Shown here piece after piece: positions 37,829 through 46,158 of a stretch of DNA of 64,000 bases (positions are counted from its first letter, which is position 1; every line of letters begins with the position of its first letter). Made by a program: the position numbers and the translations under genes. This DNA is from an uncultured Sphingomonadaceae bacterium (GTDB lineage: Bacteria; Pseudomonadota; Alphaproteobacteria; Sphingomonadales; Sphingomonadaceae), in assembly GCA_947496865.1 (NCBI GenBank), contig CANMEE010000001.1, forward strand, positions 859,501-923,500, given 5' to 3'. Under the pieces are notes generated by a model that ran no database searches, had not been told where the DNA came from, and saw only the letters and a list, made by a program, of their open reading frames with translations.

Positions 37829-39730
37829 ATGATGCGCAAAGCACTTTTACTCGCGGCCTGCTCAGCAGCATTGGCCATTTCAGGATGTAGCAACGACGGT
37901 GGATCGGGTGGCTCTGATGCCAATGTGACCAACACCGAATATCCCGAACAGGTTTTCTGGGGCGATACCCACCTGCACACCGACAACAGCATTGATGCCT
38001 TTGGCTTTGGTACCCGTCTTGATGCCGAAGCCGCCTTGCGCTTCGCCAAAGGCGAAGAGGTCACGGCAAGCAAGGGAGCGAAAGCAAAGCTGTCCCGTCC
38101 TCTAGATTTTCTGGTGATTGCGGATCACAGCGACGCCGTTGGCGCGACCAAGGCGCTTTATGAAGCCCCGCGTATTGCGCTTTTGGGCAATGAATTTTTG
38201 CTCCGCTGGCATGACATGATGCACGAAAGTGACGAAGGATCGCTCGCCGTCACCGCCGAACTCATCGATGGCGCAGCCGCAGGCACGTTGCCGGAAGGGC
38301 TTTTCGATCCCGAAGAATCAGCGGAGCGGATCATGTCCCTATGGACCGAACATGGCGAGACGCTGGACGAATATAATGAACCGGGCAAATTTACCGCCTT
38401 TCATGGATTTGAATATACACCGATGCCCGGCGGAGATAATTTGCATCGGGTCGTGATGTTCCGCGATGGCGCCGACAAGACCAGCACCATGCTCCCCTTT
38501 GCCAGTTTCGACGCTGGCGACCCCGAACAACTCTGGGCCTATATGGGCGCCTATGAGAAGAGCACGGGCGGAAAAGTCCTCGCTATCCCGCATAACAGCA
38601 ATGTGTCCAATGGCCGCATGTTTGCGATGAACAAGCTGGACGGCAGTCCCATTGACGAGGCTTACATTAAAACGCGCGCCTTACGGGAGCCGATTGTCGA
38701 GGTCACACAGATTAAAGGCGACAGCGAAAGCCATCCCTTCCTTTCACCCAATGATGAATTTGCCAACTATGGCGATGCGGGTTGGGACAAATGCAATCTG
38801 AGCTGCGGCAAGGATATGCCTCCTGAAAGCTATGGCGGCAGCTATGCCCGCGAGGCCTTGAAACGCGGCTTGGAATTCACTCAAAAAATGGGTGCCAATC
38901 CCTTCAAGTTCGGCATGATCGGGTCGACCGATAGCCACACATCATTGGCCACAGCTGACGAAAATAATTTCTTTGGCAAACATAGCGGCAACGAAATTAA
39001 CAATAAAGACCGGGCATTAGCGCCCCAGAATTTGGGCACGCGCAAAGGCCGCTTTGGTTGGAATTATCTGTCCAGCGGCTATGCCGCGGTTTGGGCGACC
39101 AGCAACACGCGCGAAGCGATTTTCGACGCGATGATGCGCCGCGAAGTTTATGCGACCACCGGTCCGCGGATGCAGGTCCGTTTCTTTGGCGGGTTTGATT
39201 TTGCCGAGGGTGATACCGGCGATCTGGTGAAGACCGGCTATAGCAAAGGCGTTCCAATGGGCGGCGATCTGACAGGGGGCGATGGCAAGGCGCCGACCTT
39301 CCTCGTCTCTGCTTTGATGGATCCCGAGAGCGCGAACCTTGATCGCATTCAAGTCGTCAAAGGCTGGGTCGACGCCGACGGAAATTCGCAAGAGAAAATC
39401 TATAATGTCAGCTGGAGCAGCCCTGATAGCCGCAAAGTTGGCGCTGATGGAAAACTGGCTGCGGTGGGTAATACGGTCGATCTCGCCAAAGGCACGTGGG
39501 AGAATAATATCGGCGCCCCGGAACTGGTAACTTGGTGGCAGGACCCGGATTTCGATGCGACACAAAATGCGTTTTATTATGTCCGCGTGCTGGAAATCCC
39601 GACACCGACATGGCCGGTCTATGATGCTCTGAAATTCGGCCTGACGCTGCCGGACGATGTTATCAAAATCCAGCAAGAGCGGGCTTACTCTTCGCCCATC
39701 TGGTACACGCCAGCCGCCGCGACAAGCTGA
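37829..39730 (+). CDS. DUF3604 domain lipoprotein (PHP-like)
   Basis: The 633-residue protein starts with a lipoprotein signal ending in ISGC and then DUF3604. FWGDTHLHTDNSIDAFGFG carries a His-x-His as in PHP-type metal phosphoesterases, and VIADHSDAVGA follows, as does the MIGSTDSHTSLA block with another Asp/His pair. The C-terminal QNAFYYVRVLEIPTPTWPVYDAL is a constant feature of the family. The substrate is unknown. AGGGA precedes the tandem ATGs at 37829 and 37832. It is followed by a PPIase gene and a HupE/UreJ gene on the same strand. Confidence 0.88.
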   Translation: MMRKALLLAACSAALAISGCSNDGGSGGSDANVTNTEYPEQVFWGDTHLHTDNSIDAFGFGTRLDAEAALRFAKGEEVTASKGAKAKLSRPLDFLVIADHSDAVGATKALYEAPRIALLGNEFLLRWHDMMHESDEGSLAVTAELIDGAAAGTLPEGLFDPEESAERIMSLWTEHGETLDEYNEPGKFTAFHGFEYTPMPGGDNLHRVVMFRDGADKTSTMLPFASFDAGDPEQLWAYMGAYEKSTGGKVLAIPHNSNVSNGRMFAMNKLDGSPIDEAYIKTRALREPIVEVTQIKGDSESHPFLSPNDEFANYGDAGWDKCNLSCGKDMPPESYGGSYAREALKRGLEFTQKMGANPFKFGMIGSTDSHTSLATADENNFFGKHSGNEINNKDRALAPQNLGTRKGRFGWNYLSSGYAAVWATSNTREAIFDAMMRREVYATTGPRMQVRFFGGFDFAEGDTGDLVKTGYSKGVPMGGDLTGGDGKAPTFLVSALMDPESANLDRIQVVKGWVDADGNSQEKIYNVSWSSPDSRKVGADGKLAAVGNTVDLAKGTWENNIGAPELVTWWQDPDFDATQNAFYYVRVLEIPTPTWPVYDALKFGLTLPDDVIKIQQERAYSSPIWYTPAAATS

Positions 39731-39779
39731 CCTCTATGGACGCTCACTCTGCGCGAATATTCCGGTGTATCACACGGAG

Positions 39780-40592
39780 ATGAAACTGCTGAAAGAACCA
39801 TTGGTCCATTTTCTGGGTGGGGCCTTGCTGGTGTTCGCGTTTTTCTGGGCCACCGGGACCAATCGCGATCCGGCGGATTATACCATCTCCATAAGCGAGA
39901 CCGATGTCGCGCGCTTACAGGCCGGTTGGGTGCAAAATTTCCGCCGGGTGCCTACGCAAGACGAGCTGGACAGTCTGATCGATCAAGAGATTAAAGAAGA
40001 AATTTACTATCGCGAGGCCTTGCGTCTCGGCCTCGATCGCAATGACCCGCTAATCCGTCGGCGCCTGTTTACCAAAATGCGTTTCCTCGACAATCAGGAA
40101 GGCGCAGAAGACAATCCCTCTGATGCCATATTGCAGAAATGGCTGGATGATAATCCCGACAAATATGCTCTGTCGTCAACCTATGATCTGGAACAAATTT
40201 ATCTCGGTCGAAATACTGAACAGTCCATCCCGGCAATGCTGGACCGGCTGAACCAGGGCACGGTTAACCCGGACACGATCAGGCAAGCCATTTCGCTGCC
40301 AACCAAATTGACACAAGCCGATGCCTTCGCAATTACACGTCAGTTTGGGGAAAAATTTGCGGCAGGATTGAACGGTCTCGCCATTGGTCAGTGGCAGGGC
40401 CCAATAGAATCCGGCTTTGGACAGCATCTGGCAAAAGTCACATCAAAAACACCCGGAAAATCACCTGCGCTGGATGACGTGCGGCAAGCAGTCACCAACG
40501 ATTGGCGCGCAGCACAAACGGCCGCTTTGGAAGAAGCGGCCTTCGACGAATATCGCGCCCAATATGACATCGAAGTCACTGGTCGGGAATGA
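39780..40592 (+). CDS. membrane-anchored peptidyl-prolyl isomerase-like protein
   Basis: The 270-residue protein has one N-terminal transmembrane helix (HFLGGALLVFAFFWATG) and a periplasmic part with a SurA/PpiD-like helical region (QDELDSLIDQEIKEEIYYREALRLGLDRND). A degenerate parvulin-type domain follows (LEQIYLG ... GQWQGPIESGFGQHLAKV). It may act as a chaperone for its neighbours. The open frame reaches back to 39657 inside DUF3604, but the ATG at 39780 is preferred. Its stop overlaps the HupE/UreJ start (ATGA). Confidence 0.8.
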   Translation: MKLLKEPLVHFLGGALLVFAFFWATGTNRDPADYTISISETDVARLQAGWVQNFRRVPTQDELDSLIDQEIKEEIYYREALRLGLDRNDPLIRRRLFTKMRFLDNQEGAEDNPSDAILQKWLDDNPDKYALSSTYDLEQIYLGRNTEQSIPAMLDRLNQGTVNPDTIRQAISLPTKLTQADAFAITRQFGEKFAAGLNGLAIGQWQGPIESGFGQHLAKVTSKTPGKSPALDDVRQAVTNDWRAAQTAALEEAAFDEYRAQYDIEVTGRE

Positions 40593-41587
40593 AGGTCTGC
40601 CTTCTCGCCATTGCTTGTTTCATCGGCATCTTCTGGGCGACGGATGCTCATGCTGACGAACTGCGCCCCGCTTATGTTGAGCTCAATCAGATATCCCCAA
40701 GTGAATGGACGATATTATGGAAAGCCTCTGCCCGTTCCCGATTGGGCCGTTCGGGTGTCATTATTATCCCGGAATCCTGCCAGCCTGTCGGTGAAGCCAA
40801 ACGGCGCTTTGCCGCGTCCAACATATTAACCAATCAAACACTCAAATGCTCCGGCTCAATCGCCGGTCAATCCATCGGCCTTAAAGGATTGGAACTTTCC
40901 ACAACCGACGCGCTGGTGCGTATTGCCCCGCTTGATGAGGAAACCCGGACGCTGCGCCTAACGCCCGATGCGCCTGTTGCCACCATCGCCCAAAAGGATG
41001 CCATTGCCAATGTGGCGTGGACCTATACTGTGATTGGTGTCGAGCATATCGTGCTGGGCTTTGACCATCTGTTATTCGTGCTGGCGCTGGTCCTGCTGCT
41101 CAAAGGAGGCTGGCTGGTCGCCAAAACAGTGACCGCTTTTACGATTGCGCATAGCGTTACGCTCATCGGTTCCACGCTGGGTTATTTGTCCCTGCCCTCC
41201 CAACCAGTCGAGGCGATTATCGCGCTCTCGATTGTTTTTCTCGCGGTCGAAATCGTAAAAGCACAGCGCGACAAAGATCAAACCGGGCCGCGGCTCTCCG
41301 AACGCTTTCCATGGATTGTCGCCTTTCTGTTCGGGCTGCTCCACGGCTTCGGTTTTGCCGGTGCTTTGGCCGAAATCGGGTTGCCCCAAGATGATATTCC
41401 GATGGCGCTTTTGACCTTCAACCTCGGCGTCGAAATCGGACAGCTTTTCATCGTTGCGATTGCCCTTGCCCTGCTGGCGCTTATCCGGCGCTTTCAGCAA
41501 TCATGGTTGCAACCGGTCAAAACCGCAACATCCTATGCCATCGGCATCATCGCAACCTATTGGTTTATCGAACGCATGGTCACCTGA
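40589..41587 (+). CDS. HupE/UreJ-like membrane protein
   Basis: The 332-residue protein has a signal peptide (LLAIACFIGIFWATDAHA), a periplasmic domain of about 120 residues and a C-terminal block of six or seven transmembrane helices. The block opens with GVEHIVLGFDHLLFVLALVLLL and includes FLFGLLHGFGFAGALAEIGLP, the histidine-rich signature of HupE/UreJ putative metal permeases. The periplasmic domain is not part of classical HupE. It is translated with the PPIase gene. Metal transport is inferred from the family, not shown. Confidence 0.85.
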   Translation: MKVCLLAIACFIGIFWATDAHADELRPAYVELNQISPSEWTILWKASARSRLGRSGVIIIPESCQPVGEAKRRFAASNILTNQTLKCSGSIAGQSIGLKGLELSTTDALVRIAPLDEETRTLRLTPDAPVATIAQKDAIANVAWTYTVIGVEHIVLGFDHLLFVLALVLLLKGGWLVAKTVTAFTIAHSVTLIGSTLGYLSLPSQPVEAIIALSIVFLAVEIVKAQRDKDQTGPRLSERFPWIVAFLFGLLHGFGFAGALAEIGLPQDDIPMALLTFNLGVEIGQLFIVAIALALLALIRRFQQSWLQPVKTATSYAIGIIATYWFIERMVT

Positions 41588-41594
41588 GCGGTGA

Positions 41595-41972
41595 TTATTT
41601 CAACCTGTCGCTCAATTGCGCAACTCGCAGTTCCAACGCTTTCAATTCGGTCAGCACCGACAGCAAATTCATTCTTTGGAAAATCCAGTTCTTGGCAAAG
41701 CCAACCATCATGAAAAGAAGCACGACGCCGGTTGACCATAAGATTATCTCTCGTGTTTCGACCGCATTTATGGCGCGCCAACCGGCATAGAAAGCGCCCA
41801 TGGCGACGAAAAATGTAATGATCGTGATCAGATAAGACCAGAACCGCATGGGTCCCTGCAAAGTCGCGCCCAACTGCTCAAAAAGACCGCGGCCATTTTC
41901 CAGATCTTGGAGAAAGGCCTTATCATCGGTGCTTAGTGTCGTACCAAATTCGTCATCAAATTTTGTCATCAT
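41595..41972 (-). CDS. DUF6768 membrane protein, partner of the ECF sigma factor
   Basis: The 125-residue protein has a soluble N-terminal 40 residues, two transmembrane helices (FWSYLITIITFFVAMGAFYAGW and IILWSTGVVLLFMMVGFAKNW) and a C-terminal coiled coil (SVLTELKALELRVAQLSDRL). It overlaps the sigma factor gene by four bases. It could be an anti-sigma factor or an effector at the membrane; it has no zinc-binding anti-sigma motif. Confidence 0.75.
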   Translation of the reverse strand: MMTKFDDEFGTTLSTDDKAFLQDLENGRGLFEQLGATLQGPMRFWSYLITIITFFVAMGAFYAGWRAINAVETREIILWSTGVVLLFMMVGFAKNWIFQRMNLLSVLTELKALELRVAQLSDRLK

Positions 41973-42532
41973 ATTTCTCCTTCATCAGGTTCGTCATTCA
42001 GCGCTGACATGAGCTGTCGGCGCGCATGAAACAGGCGGGATTTTGCTGTGCCAACTGCCGCACCCGTCACTTCGGCAATTTCCTTTAATGTCAGACCCTC
42101 ACCGAAATAGAGCAAAGCTGCCGTCCGGTGTTCATCGCTCAAGCGATCAAAGGCTTGATCAAGCGTAACCTTATCTTCGCCGCGCGGCGCTACGGATATG
42201 TCCACAGCTTCAATATCGACAGCATGCAGACTACGACGCTTCTGGTTTCTACCAATCTGGTCGGCGCATTTGCGATGCAGGATCGTATACGCCCATGCAG
42301 GAAAGCGGGACGGATTCCGTAAGCCGCGCCAACCTTTGCAAATCCCGGCCCATGCTTCCTGCACCGCCGAGTGCGCCTGCTCCTCATCACGCAACAGCCG
42401 ATAGGCCGTCCGCATCAAGCGCGGATGCCACCGCGTTGCTAATCGTTCACCCGCGCGCCGGTCGCCGGCCTGAATCCGGGTCAATAACAGCTCGTCATAT
42501 ATCCTGTCGGTTTCACTATAACGCATAGGCAT
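41969..42532 (-). CDS. ECF-type RNA polymerase sigma factor
   Basis: The 187-residue protein has sigma region 2 (LMRTAYRLLRDEEQAHSAVQEAWAGICKGWRGLRNPSRFPAWAYTILHRKCADQI) and region 4 (LDQAFDRLSDEHRTAALLYFGEGLTLKEIAEVTGAAVGTAKSRLFHARRQL). It lacks region 3, as ECF sigma factors do. The start may be the ATG at 42532 or the one at 42526. It should direct transcription of a small regulon, probably including its own gene and the membrane partner. Confidence 0.92.
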   Translation of the reverse strand: MPMRYSETDRIYDELLLTRIQAGDRRAGERLATRWHPRLMRTAYRLLRDEEQAHSAVQEAWAGICKGWRGLRNPSRFPAWAYTILHRKCADQIGRNQKRRSLHAVDIEAVDISVAPRGEDKVTLDQAFDRLSDEHRTAALLYFGEGLTLKEIAEVTGAAVGTAKSRLFHARRQLMSALNDEPDEGEI

Positions 42533-42600
42533 CCTGTTGACCTTTACCCCTATAGTCAGAGCAAAGGGCCAAAAGGTTCAACTATGCGAAAAATTTAATA

Positions 42601-43368
42601 CTATTGCGCTGTGTAGCCGCCATCGACGACAAATTCCGCGCCGGTGACATAGCTGGACTCATCCGATGCTAAAAATAACGCGCAATTGGCGATATCTCTG
42701 GGCTCGCCCAGTCGGCCCGCCGGTATAGCCGCCTCGATCGCTTCATAATTGTCGGAGTTCGAGTCCGCACCCGCGCTCTGCATATTGGTGCGGATGATGC
42801 CGGGGTGAATCGTATTGACCCTGATATTCTCAGCCGCCACCTCCAGCGCCACCGATTTGCTGAACAGTTTGACCGCGCCTTTCGACGCCGCATAGCTCGC
42901 ACTGCCACGAAAACCCACAAGTCCGGCAACCGAAGACAAGTTAATGATAGAACCGCCGCCAGATTGACGCATAGCGCCGACAGCAGCTTGGGTGCCCATG
43001 AAGCTCCCCTCGACATTCACATCAAATTGTCGGCGCAGGGCAGGCACCGCTCTATCGCTGGTAACAGCCGCCACTTCCAATATGCCGGCATTGTTGACCA
43101 GCACGTCCAATTGCCCGTGTTCAGCAACCAACGAAGCAACGACCGCATCCCAATCCTGCTGCGACGTCACATCTTGTTTAACCGCAAAAGCATTGCCGCC
43201 TTTTTCCCGGATTAGAGCAGCGGTTTCTTCGACCCCGGCAAGATCAATATCGCTAAGCACGACAACCGCATTTTCTTCCGCCAACCGTTCGGCGATGGCA
43301 GCGCCAATGCCCGGGCGAGAGGCGCCGCCAGTAACGAGCGCCACCTTGCCTTCCAAGCGTTTCGCCAT
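42601..43368 (-). CDS. short-chain dehydrogenase/reductase
   Basis: This 255-residue classical SDR has the glycine motif GGASRPGIG, NNAG (92-95) and the catalytic pair Y159/K163 in YAASK. The C-terminal SSYVTGAEFVVDGGYTAQ is normal. The substrate is unknown. It lies five bases downstream of an NmrA-like gene and upstream of a second SDR on the same strand, so a common pathway is likely. Confidence 0.9.
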   Translation of the reverse strand: MAKRLEGKVALVTGGASRPGIGAAIAERLAEENAVVVLSDIDLAGVEETAALIREKGGNAFAVKQDVTSQQDWDAVVASLVAEHGQLDVLVNNAGILEVAAVTSDRAVPALRRQFDVNVEGSFMGTQAAVGAMRQSGGGSIINLSSVAGLVGFRGSASYAASKGAVKLFSKSVALEVAAENIRVNTIHPGIIRTNMQSAGADSNSDNYEAIEAAIPAGRLGEPRDIANCALFLASDESSYVTGAEFVVDGGYTAQ

Positions 43369-43373
43369 GGCCG

Positions 43374-44306
43374 TTACCCCGCTGGCGGTCTGTGGGCGTT
43401 ATCCGACCAGTCTTGCCGCGTCGCCCATTCTTCCAGTGTCTCAAACTCGACCTCTGGCAGACGTTGCTGCATGAAGTCGGTGTTCACTTCAAATGGCTTG
43501 GTCTCTGCTGTGTTGTTATATTCATAGAAGGCCGCAATACCCGCAGACATGGTTGCGCGATTTTCTTCCGGTACATCGTCACCAAATGCATTGACGAGCA
43601 AGTCACCAAATTCGGTTGGCGTGCAGGGATCATATTTGATCTCATGACCAAAAACTTTTGACAATATTTCGGCAACCTGCGGCGGTTTGATCCGTTGCGG
43701 TCCACCGATGTTCAGCCATGAGCCTTCGAAATCAGGGCGATCCATCGCGGCGACCATGCATTTGCCCACATCATCCAAGCTGATCCAGTTTGCTTCCAGA
43801 TGGGCTTTGTGCGGATAGACATAGCGGTTTTCATCGACAATGAATGGCCGCGCCCAGTTGGTGAGCAAATTATCCATAAACAATACCGAACCAAAAACAG
43901 TGGCTGGTACGCCGGAACGAAAAATCGAGTTCACGGCAACAGTGTTATTACCATAGGTGAACGGATCGCCCGGCCGCTCGGGGATCCAGCTGGACGTGTT
44001 CCATATAAAGCGTTTGCCGCCCGCCTTTTGCACCGCAGCGGCAACGCGCCCGGTCAAGGTGGCGCGATCTTCACGCGCCTGCAATGGATGCGTATAAAAG
44101 ACGGCGTCCGACCCTTCAAAGGCCGGGACCCAAGTTTCCTCGTCATAGAGGTCGAAAATACGCGCTTCATCGGCAATATTGCTGCCACCCAGATCAGGGG
44201 TTTCGCTGCGCGATAGTGCGCGGACTCTATGGCCCGTCGCCCCCAATTGCCTGATTTGTGCCAATCCCTGACGCCCGGTTGCGCCGACCACTGATACCAA
44301 TGCCAT
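43374..44306 (-). CDS. NmrA-type NAD(P)-binding protein
   Basis: The 310-residue protein opens with VVGATGRQGLAQIRQLGATGHRVRAL, the NmrA-like nucleotide-binding motif, and continues with an atypical-SDR fold lacking the YxxxK pair. NmrA-like proteins are redox sensors or reductases. The open frame extends upstream to 44363, but the ATG at 44306, behind a strong AAAGGAGG, is clearly the start. It belongs to the 42601-46082 gene run. Confidence 0.85.
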   Translation of the reverse strand: MALVSVVGATGRQGLAQIRQLGATGHRVRALSRSETPDLGGSNIADEARIFDLYDEETWVPAFEGSDAVFYTHPLQAREDRATLTGRVAAAVQKAGGKRFIWNTSSWIPERPGDPFTYGNNTVAVNSIFRSGVPATVFGSVLFMDNLLTNWARPFIVDENRYVYPHKAHLEANWISLDDVGKCMVAAMDRPDFEGSWLNIGGPQRIKPPQVAEILSKVFGHEIKYDPCTPTEFGDLLVNAFGDDVPEENRATMSAGIAAFYEYNNTAETKPFEVNTDFMQQRLPEVEFETLEEWATRQDWSDNAHRPPAG

Positions 44307-44389
44307 TTCGAATCCTCCTTTATATTTGGGAAGGAGGCTAATCGCACAGGCACCAGCGCCCAATGCTCCATTTTGTCAGGCCATTAGTG

Positions 44390-45163
44390 TTAGGAGGCTT
44401 GCGCGTTCAACATGGCTTGCCAGCGCTGCATGCCGGTAATCCAGCGCTCCGGATCGCTTCCTTTTTGTTTAATATACTCGGCCACTTGTGGGTGCGGCAG
44501 GATCAGGAAGCGCTCTTCTTCTATGGCTTCCAACGTCACTTGCGCAACCGCTTCGGCCGTCAGCATTCCGTCTTTTGCAACGGTTGAGGTATCGATATCA
44601 GCCGTCATCGCCGTGGCCACGCCCTGCGGACAAAGCACTGACACTTTCAGTCCGTCGTCGCCATGGGTGATGGCGAGCCACTCGGCAAAACTAACGGCTG
44701 CATGTTTGGTGACCGAATAAGGCGCAGAACCAATTTGTGCGAGAAGGCCGGCTGCAGAGGCTGTGCTCAAAATATAGCCACCGCCACGCGAGAGCATTTT
44801 GGGAACCAATATACGCGCAGCACGAATATGGGCGAGGACGTTAATGTCCCAAATTTTCTGCCAGCCGTCATCGGCAACTTCAACGCCGCCGTCCATGATA
44901 ATCCCCGCATTGGAAACAAACAGATCGATCGGCCCGATGTCATTTTCTACGGTTTCTATGAGTGACGTGATATCCGCTTCCAAAGACACATCTGTTTGTA
45001 TGGCCGTTCCGCCAACCGCTTCTGCGACAGCCTGCGCACCGTCCAAATCGCGGTCGGCACAGACAACATGCTGTGCACCTGCATCTGAAAAACGCCGTGC
45101 CATAGCCGCGCCAATGCCGCTCGCCGCGCCGGTGATAACGATGATTTTGTCTTTAAGATTCAT
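44390..45163 (-). CDS. short-chain dehydrogenase/reductase
   Basis: The 257-residue SDR has TGAASGIGAA, SNAG (84-87) and Y149/K153 in YSVTK. The C-terminus is longer than usual, with VAEYIKQKGSDPERWITGMQRWQAML, which resembles SDRs acting on bulky or acyl substrates. It precedes NmrA and the other SDR on the same strand with an 83-base gap. Confidence 0.9.
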   Translation of the reverse strand: MNLKDKIIVITGAASGIGAAMARRFSDAGAQHVVCADRDLDGAQAVAEAVGGTAIQTDVSLEADITSLIETVENDIGPIDLFVSNAGIIMDGGVEVADDGWQKIWDINVLAHIRAARILVPKMLSRGGGYILSTASAAGLLAQIGSAPYSVTKHAAVSFAEWLAITHGDDGLKVSVLCPQGVATAMTADIDTSTVAKDGMLTAEAVAQVTLEAIEEERFLILPHPQVAEYIKQKGSDPERWITGMQRWQAMLNAQAS

Positions 45164-45247
45164 GAAATAACGTCCCGTGGTTTATACTATCGCCAGGACG
45201 TTAGGGGAAGGTTGCACAAATATATAGGCTAGGATTGGCTTTTGTGA

Positions 45248-45628
45248 TCAATCCGATTCCACAACCTGCCACGCGGTTGCGCTGTCATAGATAAAACGTT
45301 CTTTGATAATACCATCAGCAGACCAAAGTTGGTGGGAAACTTCATTAAGCCTGCGCGTCACGCCTTGCTTGTCCGTGGCATCAAATGTCCATATGATCAT
45401 CACATTGTCACCATCGACGAGCACCGTTTCGGGTGGATGGGTTTTCATTGCCTGCAGGCGCGCCATCGCCTTTTTTTCGTGGGTGATGAGATTATCGCGA
45501 CCCCGGCGCGGGGGTTCGCAATTTTCCTGCATCGTTGCGTCGATATGATAGAAATCTCTTATCGCCTCGGCATGATCGCCATGCACGACGGCCTGAACAA
45601 ATTGCTCCACTCGCTTGCGGCTCGGCAT
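45248..45628 (-). CDS. SnoaL/NTF2-like domain protein
   Basis: The 126-residue NTF2-like protein starts with RVEQFVQAVVHGDHAEAIRDFYHIDATMQEN and ends with WSADGIIKERFIYDSATAW, both normal for the fold. It may be an isomerase, lyase or accessory protein in the neighbouring catabolic run. The function is not identifiable. Confidence 0.8.
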   Translation of the reverse strand: MPSRKRVEQFVQAVVHGDHAEAIRDFYHIDATMQENCEPPRRGRDNLITHEKKAMARLQAMKTHPPETVLVDGDNVMIIWTFDATDKQGVTRRLNEVSHQLWSADGIIKERFIYDSATAWQVVESD

Positions 45629-45653
45629 AATTTATCTCTTTCCAATCGTTTCC

Positions 45654-46082
45654 TTATGCATCCAAAGCCGCCAATATCTTCTTCAGGCTGACAGCCAGTC
45701 GGTCCGCATCCTTCGCGTCGATATTTTTATCGAGCACATCATTTATCAGAGCAAATGGCGCCTTTATGTTGCTAAGCGCCTGTAGCCCGTTCGCGCTTAT
45801 GGTCAGCTCCCAGGCCCGGCCATCCGATGCAGACCGCTGTCTGCTAATATAGTCCGCAGCCAGCAATCGGTTTACCATCGTCATGACGGCGCTTTCTCTT
45901 TGCGATAATTTATCCGCCACAAAGCGCTGTGTAACCGGTCCGTCTTTCGCAATGATCGACAGAACAGCCGCTTGCGCTGTTGTCAGGCCAGCAGAATCTT
46001 TCAACGCACCATCGGCCCGTTTTTTCAGACGATGCGCGACCAGTTGAAGCAAAAAATAGAGGCGATGCTTTGACGCCGACAT
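45654..46082 (-). CDS. MarR-family transcriptional regulator
   Basis: The 142-residue protein has a MarR winged helix: GLTTAQAAVLSIIAKDGPVTQRFVADKLSQRESAVMTMVNRLLAADYISRQRSASDGRAWELTI. MarR proteins are usually repressors released by a phenolic or other small ligand. AAGGAA precedes the ATG. It is divergent from the amidohydrolase-fold gene, and a 16-bp perfect palindrome lies in the shared promoter region. Confidence 0.9.
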   Translation of the reverse strand: MSASKHRLYFLLQLVAHRLKKRADGALKDSAGLTTAQAAVLSIIAKDGPVTQRFVADKLSQRESAVMTMVNRLLAADYISRQRSASDGRAWELTISANGLQALSNIKAPFALINDVLDKNIDAKDADRLAVSLKKILAALDA

Positions 46083-46094
46083 TCGTTTCCTTTC

Positions 46095-46109
46095 GATATT
46101 GACAATATC
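46095..46109. promoter_or_regulatory. inverted repeat GATATT-GAC-AATATC
   Basis: Two perfect 6-bp arms flank GAC in the divergent marR-amidohydrolase region. The repeat covers the -35 box of the plus-strand promoter (TTGACA, 46099-46104). It is a possible second operator. Confidence 0.4.
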
Positions 46110-46136
46110 ACTATCTCATTACTACATATATGTAGT
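46099..46136 (+). promoter_or_regulatory. promoter with a 16-bp palindromic operator (MarR target)
   Basis: TTGACA (46099-46104) is followed after 17-18 bases by a -10 box within ACTACATATATGTAGT (46121-46136). This is a perfect 16-bp palindrome. Its place over the -10 box and between marR and the amidohydrolase-fold gene makes it the likely MarR operator. Confidence 0.7.
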
Positions 46137-46158
46137 TTATGTGCAAGAGGAGATTATA

